This document shows, piece by piece, positions 18,940 through 27,470 of a DNA stretch of 64,000 nt. The DNA comes from CAWAVN01 sp963825075 (GTDB taxonomy: Bacteria; Planctomycetota; Planctomycetia; Planctomycetales; Planctomycetaceae). Position numbers and translations under genes: made by a program. The DNA is taken from the NCBI GenBank assembly GCA_963825075.1, contig CAWGRX010000010.1:1-64000 (forward strand). Reading direction: 5' to 3'. The notes under the pieces were generated by a model, which saw only the letters and a program-made list of their open reading frames with translations, searched no databases and was not told the origin of the DNA. The number at the start of each line of letters is the position of its first letter. Positions within the stretch are counted from its first letter, which is position 1.

Positions 18940-19565
18940 AGCTCTCTGATCCAGAAGTGAACACGGCTCTTAAAGAGAAGCTCGCCAACCAAGCCGGGCG
19001 TCACCTTTATCTTATTCTCGGTAGCTACGACGCACTGCATCGCTACGAGCGAGTGGCGTATCCCGAACTCAGAACCGCTGGTGACAAAAGGCTCCCCGCT
19101 CCAGTTCATGTCAGCCGCCAACTCCTCGACAGATTTCAGGACGAGGAGCTACGAAAGCTGGCTGGTAGTGAGTTGCGGCAAGTCAATCACATCAAGGACC
19201 GTCTTTACAACGAGTTCGATCAGATTCTCGTGAACGGGCTGGAGAACTCTTCGACGCTCACGCTCAAGCAGGTCGAGCTTCTGTTCGCTTTCGACATCGA
19301 GTTAGACCGGGTTCGAATTCGAGCCGTGAATCAGAAACACATCCTGCTGATGCTGCCGGGGGAAATGTCCGGCGAACGCATCACCTTGTTCCACGAAGCA
19401 TCACCAGAATGGCACCGGACGCTGGCCGAGAACGCCAAGAACAAGTCCCCACTCCCTCCGATCAACTCCCCGGATACGGACCCTTCGCGGGAAATCCAAG
19501 CCAGACGGCCGATGGAAACGAGAATTCCAACAGATGTTTCCTGCAGAATCTCATCGAAAACTTGA
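18936..19565 (+). CDS. BrxF-like protein lacking a P-loop
   Basis: About 209 aa, GTG start overlapping the upstream stop. The order is similar to BREX type 3 BrxF: an N-terminal strand RHLYLILGS where BrxF carries its P-loop, then a helical middle, then a Walker-B-like strand VELLFAFDIEL, then HILLMLPGEMSGERITLFHEA and PEWHRTL, which parallels the BrxF tail. No GxxxxGK(S/T) is present, so nucleotide binding is doubtful. The last 40 residues (from about NKSPLPP) look unrelated, and no brxC, pglX or pglZ follows. Confidence 0.35.
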   Translation: MKLSDPEVNTALKEKLANQAGRHLYLILGSYDALHRYERVAYPELRTAGDKRLPAPVHVSRQLLDRFQDEELRKLAGSELRQVNHIKDRLYNEFDQILVNGLENSSTLTLKQVELLFAFDIELDRVRIRAVNQKHILLMLPGEMSGERITLFHEASPEWHRTLAENAKNKSPLPPINSPDTDPSREIQARRPMETRIPTDVSCRISSKT

Positions 19566-19576
19566 TCAAAACGGGT

Positions 19577-19605
19577 TTGACAGGTTTGGGGGGCTTTCTT
19601 AGACT
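19577..19605 (+). promoter_or_regulatory. Candidate sigma-70-type promoter
   Basis: TTGACA at 19577-19582 and TAGACT at 19600-19605 are separated by 17 bases, about 60 bases before the lipoprotein start. The -35 element is perfect and the -10 element matches at 4 of 6 positions. Confidence 0.4.
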
Positions 19606-19663
19606 TCCCCACCTCTCTCCATCTCCTCTCAGTTCGTTGATTTCCCAAACGGAGTCTGTTCCC

Positions 19664-20740
19664 GTGAACCGCCTTCGGTTGCCGCGGTTTTGCCTCCAGC
19701 GCGGGTTGGCTTCCACTTGCGCCGGGGGGCTGCTCTTGGTGTGTCTTGCCGCGCTGCCGGGGTGTTTGTTGTTCGATTGGAGTACGGGTTGGCTGGCCGG
19801 CGAGTCGGCGAGTGCTTTCAAGAATTCGTCCTTGAACCGCCTGGCGAAAATTCCGGCGCCCAAGACCGCGGTGACGTTGGAAATCGTGTATGTGGAACGT
19901 CCCGTGGGCGATCCCTTGTTGGGGGCGGCGCTCTGGGACGAGGTGGATCAAATCGGGTCGGTGCCGGCGGATGATCGGCAGGCTTTGGCCGAGTTGGGTT
20001 TTCGCGTGGGCCGAGTGGGAGCCAATCCGCCGCGAGCGTTGCAAACGTTGATGGGACTGGCCGCCGAAGTCGGGATCGAAGACCAGAAACGTCTCGTCAG
20101 CCGGCCGTTGGTTTTGCCTTCCGGGGCAGAGATGGAAATCAACGCCGGCATGCCCCGCCGGAAAGCCACGTTCAACATCCCCACTTCGGACGGCATGGAG
20201 CAAAAGACCTTCAACAACGTCCGAGGCGTGTTCCGTATCAAGGCCAAGCAATTGCAGGTAGGCTGGGCGCGGATCGAATTCCTTCCGGAAATCCATCATG
20301 GCCGCATGGCGCACCGGGCCGTTGCGGTGCGGGGCGACGATTGGCGGTTTCAAACGTCCCAGGTCATCGAACGTTTGTACGATCAGCGGTTCTCTTTCGA
20401 TCTGAACCTGGGCGAAATGGTGATTATCACCGGGACCGGCGAGCCCAAAGATTCCATTGGTTGGCATTTCTTTCACTCGGCCGATTTCAGCGGGGCCAAG
20501 CCCAAGACCGCGGAAGAAGCCCGGACGTATCTCGCCGATTTGGGCATTGTACCTCAAACGGAGGGAGAAGCCCGGAGGCTCCTGGCGGAGTTGGGGATCG
20601 AGCCGAAATCCCCGGAAGACGCCCAAAGGCTGCTGGAACAGCCGCCCGCGGAAACCGCCTCGATCCACCCGGGCATCGAGCGGCTCTTGATCGTGCGGCT
20701 GGCCGATCTGTCCACGGCGAAACCCTTGTTTTCCGAATAA
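19664..20740 (+). CDS. Large secreted lipoprotein, function unknown
   Basis: The GTG at 19664 starts a lipoprotein signal (VCLAALPGC lipobox, cysteine near residue 32), giving a mature protein of about 327 aa. Internal blocks include VTLEIVYVERPVGDP, FNIPTSDGMEQKTFNN, VIITGTGEPKDSIGW and a repeated helical unit (EEARTYLADLGI, GEARRLLAELGI, EDAQRLLEQPP), three copies of about 19 residues. It is conserved-looking planctomycete envelope protein of unknown role. The LysM gene follows after 185 bases on the same strand. Confidence 0.75.
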   Translation: MNRLRLPRFCLQRGLASTCAGGLLLVCLAALPGCLLFDWSTGWLAGESASAFKNSSLNRLAKIPAPKTAVTLEIVYVERPVGDPLLGAALWDEVDQIGSVPADDRQALAELGFRVGRVGANPPRALQTLMGLAAEVGIEDQKRLVSRPLVLPSGAEMEINAGMPRRKATFNIPTSDGMEQKTFNNVRGVFRIKAKQLQVGWARIEFLPEIHHGRMAHRAVAVRGDDWRFQTSQVIERLYDQRFSFDLNLGEMVIITGTGEPKDSIGWHFFHSADFSGAKPKTAEEARTYLADLGIVPQTEGEARRLLAELGIEPKSPEDAQRLLEQPPAETASIHPGIERLLIVRLADLSTAKPLFSE

Positions 20741-20925
20741 CAATCGCCAGGGGATTGTTCCGCGCAGCCGCCCCGATGCTTCCAGGCGGGCGGTGCCGGC
20801 CGGTTTCTGTTTTCTCCGCGGGCTTTGCATGATGCCCGAAACCTCCGCCAGCCGATGTGAGAAGAGAGCGGATTCCCTCGCCGTCTCGGACAGGATGCCG
20901 ATTGGTTTTTATCAAGAGGTTCATC

Positions 20926-21795
20926 ATGCATCGAGACAAGAAAATCGGCTTTGCGCTGGGCATTTTACTAGTGGGGATTGTGGCGGCGTTTTTCTTCCGC
21001 AACGAGCCGGATCCGTTCGCCGAACTGCCGCCCTTGGATGATCCCGCCGCGCTCGATGCTGAGATCGCGGAAAAACCCATCGCCCCCTACACGCAGGAAC
21101 TGACAAAGCCGACGAATCCGGGGTCGCCTTCTCCGCAAGCCAATCCCTGGCGGCTGCCGGAAATCTATCGTCCGGGGAATGCGAATGTGGCCGGGGATGA
21201 ATTGCCCGCGGCACCGGCGGCGCCGGCTCCGATCCAACTTTCCGAGCCGATTCCCTCGCTTCCTAACCCGGCTCGCACCGCAATCGAAGTGGGAAGTCCT
21301 TTCGGCGACCCCTTGCCCGAAACGCAAAGGCCCACGAGGGAAAACCCCTTGCCCGGCAACGAAGCCTGGACCAGCATTCCGGCCACGCCGCCCAAATCCA
21401 AGTCCGCGTCCGAACCGCCTTCATTACCCCGGCCGGAGGTTGTGAAATCTCCCGCGCCTCCCGCCAAAGCCCCCACGGAGGCGGTTTCGATGTATAAAAT
21501 CCGGCAAGGGGACACGCTCTCGGAACTGGCGGCCAAACATTTGGGAAGCAGCCGGCGGTACATGGAAATCTACGAGGCCAACCGCGACAAGCTGAAGAAT
21601 CCCAACGACATCCAAATCGGAATGATCATCCGCATTCCGCCCCGCGTGAAATTCTCCGACGGCTATTCCCCCCAGCCGCCGAGGTCCGAACCAGCCACAA
21701 ACCAAAAAGCAACATCGCCAAGCAAAAACGAGAAACAGGACGCTCCGCTGTTCACACCGTTTTCAAGACGGCCACTGCTTCCGGGCCGAAACTAA
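20926..21795 (+). CDS. LysM-domain membrane-anchored protein
   Basis: 290 aa. An N-terminal transmembrane or signal anchor (IGFALGILLVGIVAAFFF) is followed by a long proline-rich, low-complexity region (about residues 30-185). A single LysM domain comes next (YKIRQGDTLSELAAKHLGSS to IGMIIRIPP, about 188-238) and then a disordered tail. LysM domains bind peptidoglycan-type glycans, so this protein probably bridges membrane and wall. AAGAGG precedes the ATG at 20926. Confidence 0.85.
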   Translation: MHRDKKIGFALGILLVGIVAAFFFRNEPDPFAELPPLDDPAALDAEIAEKPIAPYTQELTKPTNPGSPSPQANPWRLPEIYRPGNANVAGDELPAAPAAPAPIQLSEPIPSLPNPARTAIEVGSPFGDPLPETQRPTRENPLPGNEAWTSIPATPPKSKSASEPPSLPRPEVVKSPAPPAKAPTEAVSMYKIRQGDTLSELAAKHLGSSRRYMEIYEANRDKLKNPNDIQIGMIIRIPPRVKFSDGYSPQPPRSEPATNQKATSPSKNEKQDAPLFTPFSRRPLLPGRN

Positions 21796-21985
21796 CGGGG
21801 GGCTGTCGAATTTTCGGGCCAAGCCGTCAGAGCGAACGGGCGCGAGCGCAATTTGTGAGTGAGGATGGAGGGTAGAAATTGGAGGATAGATGGGCTTGCC
21901 AACCTCCAACCTCAATCGTCACTTATGCTTCGTTCACCACGTCGATTCACCCTTCCGCCAGCGGCGCAGAATTGGCGATGAAACG

Positions 21986-23317
21986 CTACGCCCCTTCCGT
22001 GGAGCGGGGGACGATGCGGGGCGGTTTGCCCCAGCGGGCCTGGTGTTGGCGGTATTTTCTGTGCAATTGGACGCCGGTCATCAACACGTCCAAAGCCCGC
22101 GCATACTCGGCGAGGGCATCGCCGAGCCGGTTGTGGGACAGGAAGCTCTGCGCATCGCGGGAGGCGGAATGATGCCGGGCCCAATCGATGTCCCAGCCTT
22201 CTTCGTGGCCGGTGCGCTGGAGTTCCGACTCGACCGCGGCCAGATGGCTGAGGAATTGGGGCGCGAGCGCCGTCGGTGCCTGGCGGTAAGGTCCTGTGGT
22301 CTGGGCATGGGAATTGGAATTTCGCCAAGGCGGGAGTTGCCTTTGCCTCAGCCAATACAGCACACTCACGCCGCTGGCCAAGACCGCGGCGGACAGGCAG
22401 AACAGTCCCGTCGGCCAATTTCGCAGAATCATCAGGCTCACCGCCAGCACGTACAAGGTGGCAATGCCCCAGAAGTCTGCCAGCCACCACCAACTCAATC
22501 CGCCGGTTTCCTCGGCCTCGGCTTCGTCGGCCTCCGGCGGCGGAACCGCGCCTTCGGGAACGACTCCCACGTGGACGATCACCACTGTAATGTTGTCCGA
22601 ACCGCCCCGCAAATTGGCCAGGTGAACGAGCAATCGGCTGGCATCCGCGGACGGCAGATGCCGGGCGATCATCCCGATTTCCTGATCGTTCACCAGCCCG
22701 GTCAAGCCGTCCGAACACAACAAATACGCATCGCCCGGCAAAACAGGATACGGACCTTCCACATCGACTTGCACGTCGGGCATCGGTCCCAGCGACCGTG
22801 TAATGACATTTCGCGGCTCTTTGAGGAAAATCTCTTCGGGAGACATCCGGCCTTGCCGCAACAATTCCCACTGCAAACTATGGTCAAATGTCAATTGTTC
22901 AATTTTTTCGCCACGGATGCGATAGACCCGGCTGTCGCCGACGTGTCCGATCACGGCTCCCTTCGGCGTGAGGGCCAAGGCCGAGCACGTCGTGCCCATG
23001 CGTTGAAAGTCGTGGTTGAGTTCCCCCCGGTCGTTGATATTGGTGTTGGCCAGTTCGATGGCTTTTTTGAGGGCGTCCTCCACGCGAGGTTCCCGCGATT
23101 TGAAGAAGGCGTGCGGGATGGTGTCGATGGCAATTTTGCTGGCCAACTCTCCCACCGCATGCCCGCCCATGCCATCGCAGACGACGAACAAATGCCCATA
23201 TTGTTCCCAGGTGTCGCGCTCCGGGCAAATCTGCACCCCGTAGGCATCCTGATTCATCTGCCGGCGAAAGCCGATATCGCTGATCGAGGCGTATTCAACC
23301 GCCTGCTCCCAATACAT
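21986..23317 (-). CDS. PP2C-family serine/threonine phosphatase with membrane tail
   Basis: About 443 aa from the ATG at 23317 (AAGGAG upstream). The PP2C domain (about 1-245) contains the metal-binding blocks RRQMNQDAYG, VCDGMGGHAVGE, GHVGDSRVYRI, CSDGLTGLV and GGSDNITVVIV. After an acidic linker come two hydrophobic segments (IATLYVLAVSLMIL and GLFCLSAAVLASGVSVLYW), then a helical cytoplasmic tail. This layout matches phosphatases that oppose Hanks-type kinases; no kinase gene is in the window. Confidence 0.9.
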   Translation of the reverse strand: MYWEQAVEYASISDIGFRRQMNQDAYGVQICPERDTWEQYGHLFVVCDGMGGHAVGELASKIAIDTIPHAFFKSREPRVEDALKKAIELANTNINDRGELNHDFQRMGTTCSALALTPKGAVIGHVGDSRVYRIRGEKIEQLTFDHSLQWELLRQGRMSPEEIFLKEPRNVITRSLGPMPDVQVDVEGPYPVLPGDAYLLCSDGLTGLVNDQEIGMIARHLPSADASRLLVHLANLRGGSDNITVVIVHVGVVPEGAVPPPEADEAEAEETGGLSWWWLADFWGIATLYVLAVSLMILRNWPTGLFCLSAAVLASGVSVLYWLRQRQLPPWRNSNSHAQTTGPYRQAPTALAPQFLSHLAAVESELQRTGHEEGWDIDWARHHSASRDAQSFLSHNRLGDALAEYARALDVLMTGVQLHRKYRQHQARWGKPPRIVPRSTEGA

Positions 23318-23843
23318 TGGGAACTCCTTGGATGGTGGGAAGTCCGGCGAAAGAAAAATCACGCCGCCAAGAAAAAGGGGGGAGAACCAATCCCATTCTA
23401 TCGGCATTCGGCAGCCGAAGGAAAGCCTCCATCTTGTTGACCAACCGAACCGACGAATGCTTTTGAACCGCAACGAAAACGGCAATTCAAGAGTTCTTTT
23501 GTATATATACACATAAAAATAGTCTGTTCAGATCACTTTTTTTAAGGGATCTCGCAAATTTTCAGAAAAATTTTTATTGACAATCGGGGTTTTTCGTTGA
23601 AAATCTAATCTGCCGACCAAATTCGGTCCAGCCTTCATTCCCCACCCAAATTCTACAAGATGCGTTTCTGCCTTAATCACCGTGGAAACCTCTTTCGCCC
23701 CCCATTGACGGTATTTTCCGCAGCAAATCACCGCCGATATAAGGGCTGATTTCTAATCATCTGTCAATGTAAACCTGGTGATCTGGAGACCCAGGACTTT
23801 TTCTTATCCGCCCTTTTGTTGATGCAAATTGGAGAGACACAGT
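23318..23843. other. AT-rich intergenic region
   Basis: About 525 bases without a credible gene, between the start of the phosphatase and the start of the small acidic protein. It is clearly richer in A/T than its surroundings, with TATATATACACATAAAAA at 23500-23517. It should hold both divergent promoters and a leader for the 92-aa protein. I see no clear riboswitch fold. Confidence 0.4.
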
Positions 23844-24122
23844 ATGGCATTCACCCCCCCCGCTGACGAACTCGATGAACTGTACGATGGTCAAGCCGCC
23901 TACATCATGGACTTTCAAAGCGCTTACGAGTGCGAATACGAATCCGATTCGGTCGATCCCTACATCCCGACCGAAGCCAAGCCCGGCTCGGAAGACAAAG
24001 TTCAAATGTTGGCGGCCCGCTATGCCGCCGGCCTGCCCCTCTGGCACGATTCCGACTGCTACGACCACGGGCCGGATGTGCGCGACGGCGAAGAGGACGA
24101 GGAATTAGAATCTCCTCGATGA
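23844..24122 (+). CDS. Small acidic conserved hypothetical protein
   Basis: 92 aa, strongly acidic, beginning MAFTPPADELDELYDG and carrying YECEYESDS and LWHDSDCYDHGPD. The ATG at 23844 is preceded by TTGGAGAG; an upstream in-frame TTG at 23829 is less likely. I do not recognise a characterised family. A strong intrinsic terminator follows at 24168, consistent with a highly expressed single-gene transcript. Confidence 0.7.
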   Translation: MAFTPPADELDELYDGQAAYIMDFQSAYECEYESDSVDPYIPTEAKPGSEDKVQMLAARYAAGLPLWHDSDCYDHGPDVRDGEEDEELESPR

Positions 24123-24167
24123 ACTCGAAGAAGACGAGTAATCTCTGCAGGCGACCTTTGCCCTTGA

Positions 24168-24220
24168 AACCGGGATCAGGAATTCCAGCCCTCGCGGAAT
24201 CCGTTATTCCCGGTTTTTTG
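24168..24220 (+). terminator. Intrinsic terminator after the acidic protein gene
   Basis: AACCGGGA (24168-24175) pairs with TCCCGGTT (24208-24215), with an inner GGAATTCC-type hairpin, followed by a run of T at 24214-24219. Confidence 0.75.
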
Positions 24221-24381
24221 TTGCGCGGTGAAAGGCAATGTTTCAAGCAGCCGGGGCGGTTTTACAAGCCGAACCGGAAACGGAAACGGGCGCCGGCTCA
24301 ATGCGGTGATGTCGTTATTCGATTTTCTTCGCCCACTGAGTTGTGCCATTCTTGGAAATAAGAATGTCCGCGACAAAATGA

Positions 24382-24440
24382 ATTAGCCCGAAGCGCAAGC
24401 GAGGGAGTAATTTACGCTCTCGCTTACACTTCGAGCTAAT
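24382..24440. repeat. Palindromic intergenic repeat (AGCCCGAAGCGCAAGCGAGG family)
   Basis: ATTAGCCCGAAGCGCAAGCG and the inverted CGCTTACACTTCGAGCTAAT form an imperfect hairpin of about 20 bp arms. This is a REP-like family distinct from the others in the window. Confidence 0.7.
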
Positions 24441-24624
24441 CAACAACTGCTAAAAATGTCCCTCGATCAAAGGTTCCTCAGCCGCAGCAATTCGCGGAAA
24501 TTCCACTCCTCGGCATGCGGTTCGCTTGCCATCCAAAATCCTTCGCCGGGCCGTTTGGGGAGGGGCTTTCTGAATTGGCAGTCCCGCCCGTCAATTTGCG
24601 CAGGAAAATCGAGGAGTGCATGCG

Positions 24625-24870
24625 ATGTTTTCATTCGAAATGGCCGCCGGTTGGGACATGGAACAGTCGGCTCTGCGGGCCGATCTTCTGGCCTCGGTGG
24701 AAATGCAAACCCGCGGGCAAATCCGGGATCTGGATTTGGATTGCCGGGGCGATTTGGTGGTCGTCACGGGCGGCTGCGAATCGCCGGCTCTCAAAAAGTT
24801 GGTCACCCGCGCCATCCGCGCCGCCGAACCTCGTCTCCGGCTGCAAAACAAAATCCGCATCTGCGCCTGA
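24625..24870 (+). CDS. BON-like small protein
   Basis: 81 aa from the ATG at 24625, which has GAGGAG eight bases upstream. The core LRADLLASVEMQTRGQIRDL, DLVVVTGGCESPALKKLV and RLQNKIRI follows the alpha-beta-beta-alpha-beta pattern of BON domains, which bind lipid or surfaces in envelope proteins. No signal peptide is visible, so it may act in the cytoplasm. Confidence in the family is moderate. Confidence 0.6.
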   Translation: MFSFEMAAGWDMEQSALRADLLASVEMQTRGQIRDLDLDCRGDLVVVTGGCESPALKKLVTRAIRAAEPRLRLQNKIRICA

Positions 24871-24874
24871 GCCG

Positions 24875-26125
24875 TCACCGGGACTTGGTGATCCGAAATA
24901 AAGCGGCGTCCGTGCGGATGAGGAGATCGGAACCAATCACGCCATACGAAGCCAGCGTGCGGGCGTTCATGGGGTTGCGGGCCAGTTCTTGATATTTCGT
25001 TCCGGGCTGGATCACGATGCCCATGCCCTCTTCGCTTTGGAAATAGATCTTCCCGTCGCCATACAAAGGCGATGCCGAGAAATTCCCGCCCAACCGCTGT
25101 TGCCAGTGTACCTTGCCGGATTGGGCATCGGCACAGGTGGCGATGCCCCGGTCGCTGACCATGTAGATTTCCGAACCGACGGCGAGCATCGAAGGCGTAT
25201 GCGGAGCGGCCCGGCGATTTTCCCAGGCGATATTGGTCGCGGTTACGTCGCCTTGACCTTCCGGCGAAATCGCCATCGCGACGGGGTTGTTGTAGCTCGT
25301 GGAGATAAACACCAGGCCCTCGGCATACACCGGCCTGGGGATCACGGAATACCCGTCATATCCGGCGGACCAGATGACGTTGCCGTCTTTCGGCCGGTAC
25401 GCCACAACCTGATTGGTAGCCGGGCTGACGATCTGTTTTTCGCCGTCCACTTCGATGACCAAAGGCGTGCTGAACGAGAATTTTTTCGGATTCGTAACGA
25501 TCGGCCGGTCTTTCTTCCAGCGAACCTTGCCGGTGGCCTGATCGAGCGCCACCACAAACGGATTCCGCGAGCCGTCGCAGCTGAAAAAGAGTAAGCCGTC
25601 CACCAACACCGGGGAGCCGCCGGTGCCGTGGTTCATGGGGTAAGCATTTTCCTTGTTTCGCCACACGATCTTGCCGTCCAACGTCAGCGAAGCCGTGCCA
25701 AAGGCTCCGAAGTGGACGAACAGGTGCTTGCCGTCGGTGACGGGCGTGGGGCTGGCGTGGCTATTTTTGTTGTGGATCCGCTGCGAAGACTTGGGCGTTT
25801 CTTTAAAGACTTCCACATTCCACAGAATCTTTCCCGAATCGCCGGCCAGACACAACGCCCGCAGGGAGTATTCATTCTTCACCTCGTCCGAGGGAACGGC
25901 CATCGTTAAATAGATCCGATCGCCCCAGACCACAGGCGACGACCAGCCTTCGCCGGGGATCGGCATCTGCCACAGGACGTTCTTGGTGTCGCTCCATTCG
26001 GTCGGCAAATCCTTAGCCGAGGAATGCCCCTGCCCATCCGGCCCCCGAAACTGCGGCCAGTTCTCGGCCCGAAGACTCGATGCGAACAACAATAAACCAA
26101 ACGAAAAACCGAACATCAAACGCAC
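24875..26125 (-). CDS. Secreted PQQ-like beta-propeller protein
   Basis: 416 aa. The signal peptide (FGLLLFASSLRAEN) is followed by WPQFRGPDGQG, the usual opening of planctomycete PQQ-binding-like proteins. WD/PQQ-type repeats follow (LDGKIVWR, ATGKVRWKKDR, KDGNVIWSAGYDG, QSGKVHWQQRLGG). These proteins are exported beta-propellers related to BamB/PQQ dehydrogenases; most lack a proven enzyme activity. Convergent with the BON-like gene, with only four bases between the stops. Confidence 0.85.
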   Translation of the reverse strand: MRLMFGFSFGLLLFASSLRAENWPQFRGPDGQGHSSAKDLPTEWSDTKNVLWQMPIPGEGWSSPVVWGDRIYLTMAVPSDEVKNEYSLRALCLAGDSGKILWNVEVFKETPKSSQRIHNKNSHASPTPVTDGKHLFVHFGAFGTASLTLDGKIVWRNKENAYPMNHGTGGSPVLVDGLLFFSCDGSRNPFVVALDQATGKVRWKKDRPIVTNPKKFSFSTPLVIEVDGEKQIVSPATNQVVAYRPKDGNVIWSAGYDGYSVIPRPVYAEGLVFISTSYNNPVAMAISPEGQGDVTATNIAWENRRAAPHTPSMLAVGSEIYMVSDRGIATCADAQSGKVHWQQRLGGNFSASPLYGDGKIYFQSEEGMGIVIQPGTKYQELARNPMNARTLASYGVIGSDLLIRTDAALFRITKSR

Positions 26126-26155
26126 GATGGATCACTCCTGGCTTGATGAAAAGGA

Positions 26156-26211
26156 GTAGGGTCCGCTGTGCGGACCGAAACTCGTCTGACGGTCCGCACA
26201 GCGGACCCTAC
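26156..26211. repeat. Perfect 22-bp-arm hairpin repeat
   Basis: GTAGGGTCCGCTGTGCGGAC... (26156-26177) and its exact inverse (26190-26211) surround a 12-base loop. It lies between the greA stop and the next gene's start on the same strand, so it could end greA transcription. REP-like. Confidence 0.85.
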
Positions 26212-26235
26212 ACGGAGGGGGGAAGATCGGTGGAA

Positions 26236-26718
26236 TCACTCGTCTTCGAATTCAATCGCCACGATTTCAAAGGTGACTTTGCCGGCGGGGATTTCGACTT
26301 CGGTCTGGTCGCCGACTTTTTTGCCCATCAAACCTTGGGCGATGGGGCTGTTGGTGAGGATTTTCATGGGTTCGCTGTTGTAATCCTCTTCGCCGGGACC
26401 GACGAGCATGTACTGCTCTTCCAGCCCGTCCGAGACATCCTTCACCGTGACGATCGAGCCGAAGTTCACCACGTCCTTGGGCATCGTGGACGCATCGACA
26501 ATATAGCAGTCGGCCAGCTTGGATTTGAGCTGGTTGACCTTGGCCTGGAGCATGCCTTGCGTCTCGCGCTGGCCGTGGTACTCGGCGTTTTCGCTGAGAT
26601 CGCCTTCCTCGCGGGCCAATTTGATCTGCTCGGCCACATGGGAAATGTCGTCTTCCAGCTTGTCGATCTCGGCCTTGATCTTGTCGTAGCCCTTGCGGGA
26701 AATCGGTTGCCGATCCAT
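26236..26718 (-). CDS. greA: Transcription elongation factor GreA
   Basis: 160 aa, normal length. The N-terminal coiled coil carries the acidic tip (AREEGDLSENAEYHGQRE), whose D and E residues coordinate metal at the polymerase active site and stimulate cleavage of backtracked RNA. The C-terminal FKBP-like domain includes SPIAQGLMGKKVGD and ends VEIPAGKVTFEIVAIE. The start MDRQPISRKGY has a GGAG-type site upstream. Confidence 0.95.
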   Translation of the reverse strand: MDRQPISRKGYDKIKAEIDKLEDDISHVAEQIKLAREEGDLSENAEYHGQRETQGMLQAKVNQLKSKLADCYIVDASTMPKDVVNFGSIVTVKDVSDGLEEQYMLVGPGEEDYNSEPMKILTNSPIAQGLMGKKVGDQTEVEIPAGKVTFEIVAIEFEDE

Positions 26719-26762
26719 CGCGGTCTCCTGTTCATAGGAGGTGAAAAATTCGTTGGTTCCTT

Positions 26763-26875
26763 AAGGACCGTTCGAGAAAAAACCGTCCAATTGTCAGCCG
26801 CAACGCGCTAGCGTCCGGTTCTTCCTCCGAACCGGGGCTAGCGCCCTGCGGCTAATCAATGCGACACTTTTTGAT
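26763..26875. repeat. Palindromic intergenic repeat (CTAGCG family), copy 1
   Basis: A roughly 110-base unit. AAGGACCGTTCGAGAA is followed by a hairpin with AGCCGC...GCTAGCGTCCGGTTC against GAACCGGGGCTAGCGCCCTG and ends CTAAT..ATGCGAC. The same unit recurs at 44773-44885, including the sequence outside the hairpin. No gene is supported here. Confidence 0.8.
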
Positions 26876-27027
26876 CGAGCGATTCTGACACGAAAAAAGG
26901 CGGCCAACAAAAAGGCGATGGCCGATGCCCCCGCTGGGAAGCATTCGACCATCGGTGTGTTGTCCGCAAATCCACCCCATCCTAGCGGTTTGGGGGGGAT
27001 TCTATTCAAGAACCATTGAGAAAAACG

Positions 27028-27447
27028 TCAATGGGTAACATCTGACCATAGCGGCAAACTGACCATGAAAGCAAGTGCAAGAACGGCAAAGGAACCAACC
27101 CAAAGATAAAAGCCTAGGAATACGCGTTCTCCAAACGCCGCTGCTGTCAGAACGATGCAAAATGCGACAAATAAGTCGAGGGTGAAAAGACGACGCCTGC
27201 TGTTATACGATTTAACCCAAAACAAAGGAGAAAGAAACATGCAGTAGTTGGCCAACCCGTAGAGCATACAGGGAGGCGACAACATGAACTAAGAAGATGG
27301 AAGAAGAACTGTCATCAGGCTGTTAGCACCGCTGAAGCATAGAAAATGCTCATCAACGATTTGTAAACATATAGCGGGAAAGAATATCGAAGTTAGGAAA
27401 AGGGTCCATGCGCTAAATACTAACGTGGTTGCCAACTCGTTCCGCAT
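27028..27447 (-). CDS. Small multi-pass membrane protein, in-frame TAG
   Basis: Two reading frames lie in the same phase, separated only by TAG TTC. The first (MRNELATTLVFSAWTLFLT to VLLPSS, 27289-27447) has one hydrophobic segment. The second (MLSPPCMLYGLANYC to SDVTH, 27028-27285) has two or three more. They read best as one protein of about 139 aa with a nonsense codon at 27289-27291, but a genuine two-gene restart three bases after the stop is possible. Lower GC than the neighbours. It follows the Gfo/Idh gene by 23 bases. Family not recognised. Confidence 0.5.
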
Positions 27448-27470
27448 GCCTGCCTCATCCTTTCGATTTT

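Noticed and set aside
19331..20830. 499-codon minus-strand ORF opposite the lipoprotein
   Set aside because: Same kind of shadow; the plus strand has a lipobox and a promoter-like sequence.
26794..27009. 71-codon minus-strand ORF next to greA
   Set aside because: Its end is built from the CTAGCG-family repeat and the rest lacks support.
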